8,040 bases of DNA. Origin: CBDAKK01 sp965216965. GTDB lineage: Bacteria > Spirochaetota > Spirochaetia > WTKD01 > G963693115. Positions 1-5,556 of the stretch are shown here, piece after piece; the first letter of the stretch is position 1, and each line of letters starts with the position of its first letter. The position numbers and the translations under genes are program-made. The DNA lies in the NCBI GenBank assembly GCA_965216965.1, contig CBDCGX010000007.1, positions 1-8,040 on the forward strand. Direction: 5' to 3'. The notes under the pieces were generated by a model. It searched no databases. It saw nothing but the letters and a program-made list of their open reading frames with translations, and was not told where the DNA came from.

Positions 1-279
1 GCGTTTGGCATCAAGAATAATAGGAATGTTTTTAGGAATAAGGCTAAGAGTATCTCGAAGTGCACGAATCCCATCTTCTTGCCAACATTCATAAAAAGCT
101 ATGTTGGGTTTATAACAAGCACAAATATCTTTTGTTGCCATTATAATTCTTTTGTTATGTTTTAATATGCAATCATACGCGTTATGAGAGTCAGAATCGT
201 CTACACGAGGGTCAAGTCCTATGCATAGTACCGATTTTGTTAGACGAATATTGTTTATAACTTTTGTAAGAAAATTCAT
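1..279 (-). CDS. pyrF: Orotidine-5'-phosphate decarboxylase, type II, N-terminal part (partial)
   Basis: The first 93 codons are present; the rest lies beyond the left edge. PyrF decarboxylates OMP to UMP, the last step of de novo pyrimidine synthesis, in the cytoplasm. Read from the ATG at 279, the protein has SVLCIGLDPR at about residues 16-25, a KPNIAFYE segment (about 58-65), and ends in PIILDAKR, the start of the DAKRGD active-site stretch. These motifs are typical of the type II (about 270-300 aa) family rather than the E. coli-type enzyme. The ATG overlaps the pncA stop codon as ATGA (276-279), so translational coupling is likely. An AAAGGAG sits about 10 nt upstream, inside the end of pncA; it is the only good Shine-Dalgarno I see on this strand. 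Family assignment is firm; completeness cannot be judged. Confidence 0.9.
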   Translation of the reverse strand, partial: MNFLTKVINNIRLTKSVLCIGLDPRVDDSDSHNAYDCILKHNKRIIMATKDICACYKPNIAFYECWQEDGIRALRDTLSLIPKNIPIILDAKR

Positions 280-896
280 AGTATTTTTGCTCCTTTATTT
301 TTCATTAATTGTATCGCTTGTTGTTCATCATCCTCATTAAGGTTTACGGCACGACATCCTTTTTGTAATAAGGTTGTTGTATACTCCAGAAACAATGCAT
401 CAAGTACAGTATATTTTACACAGTAATCTGTTGCAAGCCCACATATGTGGACTTTATTTATGTTTTTTTCTTGTAATATAGTATGAAGCTCTGTTTGCTG
501 GGCTTTATTGTTATCAAAAAAACCGCTATAGCTGTCTATTTTGAGGTTACTTCCTTTTTTAATAATAGCATGTATTAAGTTAGTTGTTACTGCCTTTTTA
601 ATATCTGTTGGAAATTCTGATCCTTTTGTGTTTTGGATACAATGATCTGGCCATAAGAATTGAGAAACCCCATTTACAAGGAGGGTATCTCCTACAGCAT
701 GAGAGGGGTGTGAGGATGCAAAGCTTTTGTGCCCTTCTGGATGCCAATCTTGTGTTGCTATAACGTAGCTATAGTTGTTGAGAATAGATAGAATATAGGG
801 GATTATTTCATTGCCATTAGAGACTGCGAGAGCTCCATGGGGTGGAAGAAAATCATTTTGAACGTCTACAATTATAAGTGCAGTGGTATTGTGCAT
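276..896 (-). CDS. pncA: Nicotinamidase (PncA-type isochorismatase-fold hydrolase)
   Basis: This 206-aa protein should hydrolyse nicotinamide to nicotinic acid and ammonia for NAD salvage. The expected catalytic triad is visible: Asp11 in IIVDVQNDF, Lys114 in IIKKGSN, and Cys159 in GLATDYCVKYT. Metal ligands fit Asp50 and His52 of TQDWHPEGHKSF and His85 of LWPDHCIQNTKGSEF. Length is normal for PncA (about 200-215 aa). The start is fixed at 896 because an in-frame TGA lies three codons upstream. No Shine-Dalgarno precedes it. A perfect TATAAT (905-910 on this strand) ends 8 nt before the ATG. It follows the glycosyltransferase by 29 bp and overlaps pyrF by 4 bp. Enzyme identity is well supported; activity on pyrazinamide-like analogues is family knowledge only. 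Confidence 0.92.
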   Translation of the reverse strand: MHNTTALIIVDVQNDFLPPHGALAVSNGNEIIPYILSILNNYSYVIATQDWHPEGHKSFASSHPSHAVGDTLLVNGVSQFLWPDHCIQNTKGSEFPTDIKKAVTTNLIHAIIKKGSNLKIDSYSGFFDNNKAQQTELHTILQEKNINKVHICGLATDYCVKYTVLDALFLEYTTTLLQKGCRAVNLNEDDEQQAIQLMKNKGAKIL

Positions 897-910
897 GCAT
901 TGTCATTATA
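894..910 (-). promoter_or_regulatory. Possible leaderless start of pncA: TATAAT 8 nt before ATG
   Basis: The minus strand reads TATAAT at 910-905, then 8 nt, then the pncA ATG (896-894). Transcription from such a -10 box would begin at or next to the ATG. No convincing -35 is seen 17 nt further up, and no Shine-Dalgarno exists in the 29-bp gap. The region is AT-rich, so chance is possible. Confidence 0.35.
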
Positions 911-925
911 GTATAAAAATATAAT

Positions 926-2110
926 TTAAAAGAAAGAAGGAAGTTTTTTTTGAGCAAGAAGTTGCTTATATATATCTTGTGTTTTTTCTCCTAGCTGATT
1001 GAGAGACCATCGAGAATCTGCACATTGTGTCGCAGATTTTGCAAATGTTTTTCGCAAAGATGTATCTTTAATGAGGGCACACAAATGATGTATAAAGGCA
1101 TTGCGATTGTTTTTTTCTATAATATACCCACTTTGATTATGTTTTATAATTTCGTGGGCACCTTCAATCTCATAGCTTACTGTTGGTATTCCCGCTGCTG
1201 ATGTTTGTACTAATACACGGGGAAGACCCTCTCTTAACGAAGTAAAGCAGTGAATATCAAAAACAGGCATAAGTTTCCACACGTTTTGTATATATCCAAA
1301 AAAATGAATGTGGTTTTCTAATTTTAATTTTTTTACAAGTTTTTTTAAAGATGCTTCATGAGGGCCATCGCCTACAAGACATAATAGTGTTTTAGGAAAC
1401 CGACGCACTATTTTCGTCATCATATGAATAAGAGCACACTGGTTTTTACTTTTATCAAGCCTTCCTATATACGAAAGAACAATAGCTCCTAGGGGGATAC
1501 CTAAATTCTTTCTTATGGTTTGTTTTTGGGTATGTGATAGTTTATATATAGAATGAAAAGGGGAAAGATCCATCCCAGTATAAATAACAGAGTATAGAGA
1601 AGGTGTTCCAATTCCTGCTTGCAGATAAATAGATTTAATGTCTTCACCAACACAGATGAGTGCATCGCTTATACGAGCGGTTTTCTTTTCAAGAATTTTA
1701 TATATATAGCTCAATATGCCTGAGCTTTTGGGAAATGATATGCCGTGTATATTTCCAATTATTATAGGTGTTTGTGATTTATAAGCGGCATATCGTCCTA
1801 TAATTCCTGCTTTAGATGCGTGGGTATGAACAATAGTATATTGATTGTTTGTAATGAGAGTAGTGAGTTCTTGTAATGCTCGTATATCGTAGAGAGGATG
1901 AATGTTTCGTATTAAGTGGGGGATGCGATGTATATGACATGTATTTGGAAGAGGAAATTTTATAAGAGTATTTGAAATAAGCTCTTTTCCAATTGCTATA
2001 TCACAATATATGTTTTTTTTTGCAAGTTGCAATATCTGATCCATAACCGACTCTTCGGCACCCCCATTGGCAAGTCGAGTAATAACATGCAAGCATTTAT
2101 TTTTTGTCAT
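926..2110 (-). CDS. Glycosyltransferase family 4 (GT-B fold)
   Basis: This 394-aa protein is a retaining GT-B glycosyltransferase that uses a nucleotide sugar, probably to build a cell-surface glycan; donor and acceptor cannot be read from sequence. The N-terminal Rossmann domain has the glycine-rich acceptor loop ANGGAEE (about 14-20) and HTHASKAGIIGR (95-106). The C-terminal GT4 domain has SYIGRLDKSKN (213-223), LVGDGP (245-250), FGYIQNVWKLMPVFDIHCF (271-289) and REGLPRVLVQ (293-302). In the usual E-x7-E nucleotide-binding motif the second Glu is replaced by Gln302, a variation seen in several GT4 subfamilies, so not evidence of inactivity. There is no signal peptide or membrane segment. 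It lies 49 bp after the glycosylase gene and 29 bp before pncA. No Shine-Dalgarno is visible; TATAAT ends 7 nt before the ATG. Confidence 0.9.
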   Translation of the reverse strand: MTKNKCLHVITRLANGGAEESVMDQILQLAKKNIYCDIAIGKELISNTLIKFPLPNTCHIHRIPHLIRNIHPLYDIRALQELTTLITNNQYTIVHTHASKAGIIGRYAAYKSQTPIIIGNIHGISFPKSSGILSYIYKILEKKTARISDALICVGEDIKSIYLQAGIGTPSLYSVIYTGMDLSPFHSIYKLSHTQKQTIRKNLGIPLGAIVLSYIGRLDKSKNQCALIHMMTKIVRRFPKTLLCLVGDGPHEASLKKLVKKLKLENHIHFFGYIQNVWKLMPVFDIHCFTSLREGLPRVLVQTSAAGIPTVSYEIEGAHEIIKHNQSGYIIEKNNRNAFIHHLCALIKDTSLRKTFAKSATQCADSRWSLNQLGEKTQDIYKQLLAQKKLPSFF

Positions 2111-2123
2111 ATGTTTTATTATA
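2108..2123 (-). promoter_or_regulatory. Possible leaderless start of the glycosyltransferase gene: TATAAT 7 nt before ATG
   Basis: On the minus strand TATAAT (2123-2118) is followed by 7 nt and then the ATG at 2110-2108. As at pncA, the spacing suits initiation at the A of ATG. No good -35 is seen. The 49-bp gap to the upstream gene contains no Shine-Dalgarno. Confidence 0.35.
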
Positions 2124-2159
2124 TGCGAGATATTGAATATAAATAAAAATGATAGGAAA

Positions 2160-2816
2160 TTATTGAGGGGTCTTTTTACTTATATAGGGATTGTCTTTAA
2201 TAAAGAATCTTTGTTTTAAGTGTTGTGATTCTTGATATGTTATTCCGATGCGGGGAGAACTCAATATTTTTTTAGGATGCATATGTTTTGGAAGAAGTGC
2301 AAGAGATAGACGAGATTGAGAAGAGCTCCCATCAGTTAAAAAACAATTATTATTATGTTTTTTTGTAATATTCATAGCAATGCATAATCTTCCTGGGCCA
2401 CTGCATAGCATATGGGCATGGAGGACTGTGTTTTTATTTTTTGCTCTGTGTTTGTGCATAATAGAGTCTCCCCATAGAGGCATTATTGCACGAATGAGTA
2501 CGGCTTCTCCAACACCTTCAGGGGAAGTAACAACGTTAAGACAGTGATATATTCCATATATAACGTATACATACACAGTGCCAGCCTTTTTAAACATTGG
2601 TGTAGAGCGAAGGGTGATTCCTTTGTAGGAGTGAGATGCAGGGTCGTTATATGTGTAACTTTCTGTTTCTACGACTTGTCCACCTATGGTTTTGTTTTTA
2701 AAGGTATAAAATAAGGCACAGGAAAGTAATTTTTTTGCAACAATATGTGTATTAGAAAGAAAAAATTGTTTGGGGAGAGGATATATATTACTGTTTTTTT
2801 GAGTAGATAGGAGCAT
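2160..2816 (-). CDS. mpg: 3-methyladenine DNA glycosylase (AAG/MPG family)
   Basis: This 218-aa protein is an alkyladenine DNA glycosylase that removes alkylated purines such as 3-methyladenine and starts base excision repair. Counting from a GTG alternative start, the active-site stretch QVVETESY (53-60) supplies the catalytic Glu58 by alignment with human AAG Glu125; Tyr60 and His68 (DPASHSY) match AAG Tyr127 and His136. YVYVIYGIYHCLNVV (88-102) is the family DNA-intercalating region, and SGPGRL (145-150) and SPRIGI near the C-terminus are further hallmarks. Two starts are possible: ATG at 2816 (preferred, and sufficient for the family N-terminus LPKQFFL) or GTG at 2834, adding six residues. 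Neither has a good Shine-Dalgarno. It follows the sterol reductase stop by 49 bp (31 bp if GTG is used), with a perfect hairpin between them. Confidence 0.93.
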   Translation of the reverse strand: MLLSTQKNSNIYPLPKQFFLSNTHIVAKKLLSCALFYTFKNKTIGGQVVETESYTYNDPASHSYKGITLRSTPMFKKAGTVYVYVIYGIYHCLNVVTSPEGVGEAVLIRAIMPLWGDSIMHKHRAKNKNTVLHAHMLCSGPGRLCIAMNITKKHNNNCFLTDGSSSQSRLSLALLPKHMHPKKILSSPRIGITYQESQHLKQRFFIKDNPYISKKTPQ

Positions 2817-2838
2817 GGTTACTCTGCATAACACTTCG

Positions 2839-2865
2839 TAGTGTATTATTTAGTATAATACACTA
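2839..2865. repeat. Perfect 11-bp inverted repeat between sterol reductase and glycosylase genes
   Basis: TAGTGTATTAT (2839-2849) and its exact reverse complement (2855-2865) flank a 5-nt loop. The repeat abuts the TAA stop of the sterol reductase (2866-2868) and ends 4 bp before the GTG codon of the glycosylase. There is no U-run after it on the minus strand, so it is not a classic intrinsic terminator. It could be an mRNA 3'-end stabiliser, a weak terminator or a repressor site. It also contains -10-like TATACT on the minus strand. Confidence 0.6.
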
Positions 2866-4170
2866 TTAAAATATACCGGGAAACACTTTGTATCGGACTA
2901 GTTGCGTGTAGCGTTTCCATGACTCTCCATATTTTTTTGCACAACGTTTTTCGTCTCGTATTGCTCTATCCATTAACAAAATAAAAAGAAAAATAAAATA
3001 GAACCAAGGTAAAAGATATGTAAATCCTACTGGCAATGTCCATGCAAAAGTAAGAGTTAGTTCTGGTATGTAATGAAAATGTCTCGAAATACCCCACCAT
3101 CCATTTGTAAGTAATATGTTGGTATGTTCTTTTCCTTCTTTTGTGCGATATTTTGCATGTATTATTTTTGGTGACTTACCCCATATTGTAGTGTTCCCAT
3201 TATTATCTCTTACCCTACGGCGTTGGCTATCGGCACTATAATTTATCCATATACTAATAAGTCCTAAAGCAATAAATCCGATGGTAGCATAAAGAGAAAG
3301 TTGTAAGGGGTGAGTGATTAGAAACAACGGAACTATACAATAGACAGAGGGTACCCACACAAGTAGTCCCCAACAGAGATAATAGCCCAATCTGTCATGC
3401 ATGATGTCAAGCGAATGAAGATATCCCTTTTCCCATGTAAAGAATTTTAAGAGATATATAACTAATATGGTTACTGAAACCATCATTGATGAGGATATAA
3501 AGCCGTAGATTTTGTACTGTGCCAGTAAGAAGCTAATAAAAATGACAGACCATCCCATCATAGAAACACGACAAGAGATTAATTGCTTAAGCGACACCCC
3601 TGCAATAGTAGGGTAAAGCTCTATACCTTGAAAAAAGTCGAAAAGAAAATTTCCCGTATAAACGGTGTCTGTAGTGCTTGGGAAAAAACGTCCTTTGATG
3701 TATAATAAAAAGCAAAGTAATAATGCTCCTATATTTAAAGTAATAAGAACCGAACCGTATATTAAATATAAAGAAGCCGGATTAACAATGCCTAATGGAT
3801 ATAGTATTCCAAAAAGGACGCCATGTGTTATTATCCATGCTAATATCCCGTTAAGTTTGTAGGCAGGACGATTCCCCATTACTGTTAGAGGCCCTTTTGA
3901 TTTTTTTCCTGGAAGAAATCTTAATAAGACCCATTGTGAAAATATCCATCCAACTATGACAAGCAGTGCTTTAAAAGATGGGCGAGGGAGTAATGCAATC
4001 CATTGGTTTGAATCTGTTTGTAAAAATAGTTTTAGTGACCCATTAAAGCTTACTGCTGTCATCCACACTAATATGGTGATAAATGGGGTGAATATAATAA
4101 GAAACAAAGGGGCAATCCATTTGCGAAAAGGGCTTATGTATTCTTGAGTTTTTATGGGAAGAGCAATCAT
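2866..4170 (-). CDS. Sterol reductase of the DHCR7/ERG4/ERG24 family, probable 7-dehydrocholesterol reductase
   Basis: This multi-pass membrane enzyme should reduce a sterol ring or side-chain double bond with NADPH; family resemblance is closest to DHCR7 (7-dehydrocholesterol to cholesterol). In the 434-aa form, GNFLFDFFQGIE (173-184), a GYLHSLDIMHDRLGYYLCWG stretch (about 249-268), LLTNGWWGISRHFHY (353-367) and IRDEKRCAKKYGESWKRY (404-421) followed by a terminal PGIF match human DHCR7 block by block. RHFHY rather than RHPNY favours DHCR7 over sterol C14 reductase. Eight or more hydrophobic segments are evident. Two starts exist: ATG 4170 (preferred) and ATG 4269, giving 467 aa. The 33-residue extension is not family-like, and its DNA holds a Shine-Dalgarno for the opposite-strand gene at 4264. 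Bacteria rarely make sterols, so host sterol is the likely substrate. The exact bond reduced is inferred. Confidence 0.92.
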   Translation of the reverse strand: MIALPIKTQEYISPFRKWIAPLFLIIFTPFITILVWMTAVSFNGSLKLFLQTDSNQWIALLPRPSFKALLVIVGWIFSQWVLLRFLPGKKSKGPLTVMGNRPAYKLNGILAWIITHGVLFGILYPLGIVNPASLYLIYGSVLITLNIGALLLCFLLYIKGRFFPSTTDTVYTGNFLFDFFQGIELYPTIAGVSLKQLISCRVSMMGWSVIFISFLLAQYKIYGFISSSMMVSVTILVIYLLKFFTWEKGYLHSLDIMHDRLGYYLCWGLLVWVPSVYCIVPLFLITHPLQLSLYATIGFIALGLISIWINYSADSQRRRVRDNNGNTTIWGKSPKIIHAKYRTKEGKEHTNILLTNGWWGISRHFHYIPELTLTFAWTLPVGFTYLLPWFYFIFLFILLMDRAIRDEKRCAKKYGESWKRYTQLVRYKVFPGIF

Positions 4171-4205
4171 GTATATATCGTATATGATAATAAGACATGT
4201 TTCAA
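4168..4205 (-). promoter_or_regulatory. Candidate promoter of the sterol reductase (TTGAAA-N17-TACGAT), leaderless spacing
   Basis: On the minus strand TTGAAA (4205-4200) is followed by 17 nt, TACGAT (4182-4177), 6 nt, and the ATG at 4170-4168. The -10 matches consensus at 4 of 6 positions. There is no Shine-Dalgarno. The arrangement supports the 4170 start and again places the start codon near the expected +1. Confidence 0.35.
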
Positions 4206-4214
4206 GTAACAATA

Positions 4215-4258
4215 TTGGGATATTAAAAAGTAGTTTGTAATCTATAAAAATAGAGGAG
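4215..4258 (+). promoter_or_regulatory. Candidate promoter and Shine-Dalgarno for the first RCC1 lipoprotein remnant
   Basis: AGAGGAG at 4252-4258 lies 5 nt before the ATG at 4264 and is a good ribosome binding site. Upstream, TTGGGA (4215-4220) with 17 nt to TAATCT (4238-4243) is a weak promoter candidate; TATAAA at 4243-4248 is an alternative -10 without a -35. The Shine-Dalgarno is more convincing than the promoter. Confidence 0.45.
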
Positions 4259-4263
4259 TGTAT

Positions 4264-4693
4264 ATGCATAAGTGTAATCTTTTTTAATTTTTATTAGTGC
4301 ATTAATGCTGAATTGTAGGTGTGGAAAAAAGAATAATAACGGACAATATGATAATAAGAATAGAGTTAATGCGTTTTATACCGAAGTGTTTGGTAGAAAT
4401 TACTGGAGGGTAGCGAAGACGGATACACTATTGTAAGAACTACGGAAACAGATGAGAATTATATGATTAAGGAGCCTGGATCTATTAATGGTGGCATGTT
4501 TAAACGAGGTCGTGAGAATGCTCCTACTAGTCCTATTATTACCATTAAGGCAGCATCAGCTGGAGGCTATCACATAGTAGGGATAGATATTGATGGGACT
4601 CTGTGGTCATGGGGAGATAATGGTTATGGACAATTGGGAGACGGCACTACAATAAGTAGAAACACTCCAGTTAAAATACAAATACCAAAATAA
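4264..4693 (+). pseudogene. Frameshifted lipoprotein gene with a single RCC1 repeat
   Basis: The ATG at 4264, preceded by AGAGGAG, encodes only MHKCNLF before a TAA at 4285. If the six-T run (4280-4285) had seven T, the frame would continue as MHKCNLFLIFISALMLNC, a typical lipoprotein signal with Cys at the end, then CGKKNNNGQYDNKN and on to TAA at 4434. A second shift near 4402-4412 is needed to enter the last frame, which runs with no stop through GSEDGYTIVRTTETDENY, GSINGGMFKRGRENAP and one RCC1 repeat (AGGYHIVGIDIDGTLWSWG, then GQLGDGT), ending NTPVKIQIPK and TAA at 4691. An ATG at 4463 gives a 76-aa ORF but has no signal peptide. The middle section resembles nothing I recognise. The RCC1 repeat and C-terminus match the gene at 5543-6851. 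It is either decayed or switched off by the T-run; two shifts make decay likelier. Confidence 0.6.
4280..4285 (+). repeat. Six-T homopolymer in a lipoprotein signal-peptide region
   Basis: The run lies six codons after the ATG at 4264. At six T the frame stops at 4285; at seven T a hydrophobic lipoprotein signal follows in frame. The tract is short for efficient slippage, so a fixed mutation is equally possible. Confidence 0.5.
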
Positions 4694-4718
4694 AGTAAAA
4701 ACATAAAAGAAGACATAG

Positions 4719-4741
4719 CAAGGCATCTTATAGATGCCTTG
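4719..4741 (+). terminator. Terminator-like hairpin after the first RCC1 remnant
   Basis: CAAGGCATCT (4719-4728), loop TAT, and the exact complementary arm (4732-4741) form a 10-bp stem located 25 bp after the stop codon. It is conserved exactly at 6864-6886. There is no immediate U-run; a T5 run appears about 20 nt further on. A transcript-ending or 3'-stabilising role is likely. Confidence 0.6.
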
Positions 4742-4931
4742 TGGTGTATAATGAGGGATATGTTTTTAAGAAAAAACACATGTAGTATTAATAGTTATTA
4801 TGTTGTTACTGTTATAAAAACACTTTACATGCTTGATAAAAACACGCATGTCTAACAGAATGATACGTATAAATATCAAGTAGCTGGGCTAAAAGTGTAT
4901 TCTAAGTTACTAGAAAAAGCGGGAAATACCA

Positions 4932-4960
4932 TTGACAAAAGAGTAATCTGTATCTATAAA
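4932..4960 (+). promoter_or_regulatory. Sigma70-type promoter in spacer copy 1 (TTGACA-N17-TATAAA)
   Basis: A perfect -35 (4932-4937), optimal 17-nt spacing and a 5/6 -10 (4955-4960) make this the best promoter in the window. It would transcribe the truncated RCC1 fragment and then the lipoprotein gene at 5543, giving that gene a leader of about 570 nt. An exact 14-bp palindrome ACAATATATATTGT (4971-4984) overlaps or follows the expected start site and could be an operator; the second spacer copy has it only in degraded form. Confidence 0.7.
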
Positions 4961-4998
4961 TAATATGTCTACAATATATATTGTAATTATATAATCAT

Positions 4999-5556
4999 AC
5001 AGCAAATAAAAGCACCCCCGTACGAGTACAGAAGAAGACAACAGAGGCGGGAGTTTTTGAAGATAACACAACGAAATGGAAGGCAGTATCAGCTGGGGAC
5101 GGGCACACAGTAGGGCTAGCAGAAGATGGGACTCTGTGGTCATGGGGAGATAATGGTTTGGGACAATTGGGCTTAGGAAATCTTGGAACCGATGCTAGTG
5201 GTGCTGCCATAACTCAAATAAGTCTTCCACAGAAGATAGGAAATAAAACATGGAGTGCAGTGGCAGCATTACTAGGCGATTTTAGTTTTACAGTAGTGAT
5301 AGATAGCGATGGGACTCTGTGGTCATGGGGATATAATGGCAATGGGCAATTGGGAGACGGCACTACAGCAAATAAAAGCACCCCCGTACGAGTAAAGCAG
5401 AAGACAGAGGCGGGAGTTTTTGTAGATAACACAACGAAATGGAAGGCAGTATCAGCTGGGGACAGGGTTACAGTAGGGATAGATATTGATGGGACTCTGT
5501 GGTCCTGGGGAAAGAATGAATATGAACAAGGAGGAATAAACAATGAAAACAAATAA
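4999..5556 (+). pseudogene. 5'-truncated RCC1 repeat gene fragment (possible silent cassette)
   Basis: The frame is open from 4987 to the TAA at 5554-5556. It begins in the middle of a repeat (TANKSTPVRVQ) directly after spacer copy 1, with no start codon, Shine-Dalgarno or signal peptide; the first possible start is an internal TTG at 5158. It holds a partial repeat and three further repeats (AGDGHTVGLAEDGTLWSWG; a divergent one with LGLGNLGTDASGAA and DFSFTVVIDSDG; AGDRVTVGIDIDGTLWSWG). The last breaks off at KNEYEQGG, where the DNA becomes the AAGGAGG and ATG of the next gene, overlapping it by 14 bp. Both ends are abrupt junctions, so this looks like a recombination or deletion product. 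It cannot make a secreted lipoprotein as it stands. The divergent middle repeat occurs nowhere else in the window. Confidence 0.75.
5528..5534 (+). promoter_or_regulatory. Strong ribosome binding site of the seven-repeat RCC1 lipoprotein
   Basis: AAGGAGG ends 8 nt before the ATG at 5543. The same AAGGAGG-N8-ATG arrangement recurs at 7132-7147. This fixes the start codon and shows that the short out-of-frame reading before the CT tract is the real translation start. Confidence 0.85.

Larger units (their letters stand above)
4661..4998 (+). repeat. Duplicated 3'-end/intergenic spacer, copy 1
   Basis: This block starts in the last codons of the RCC1 remnant (NTPVKIQIPK) and runs through a hairpin and a TTGACA promoter to the string ATAATCAT at 4991-4998. 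It closely matches 6804-7130, with scattered substitutions and small indels. Copy 1 is followed directly by internal RCC1 coding sequence, whereas copy 2 leads into AAGGAGG and an ATG. From 4694 to 4986 I see no gene. Confidence 0.88.

Noticed and set aside
3665..4147. Two plus-strand ORFs of about 65 codons inside the sterol reductase
   Set aside because: They are antisense to a well-conserved membrane protein and have no Shine-Dalgarno or recognisable domain.
4401..4432. The segment before 4463 as a formylglycine-generating-enzyme-like start, from the GGMF/APTSPIIT pattern
   Set aside because: Resemblance to the GGxFxMG opening is too weak and no other part of that domain follows.
5158..5556. 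Internal TTG at 5158 as the true start of a 132-aa RCC1 protein
   Set aside because: The codon is the Leu of a repeat core (GLGQLG), the frame is open upstream with clear RCC1 sequence, and no Shine-Dalgarno precedes it.
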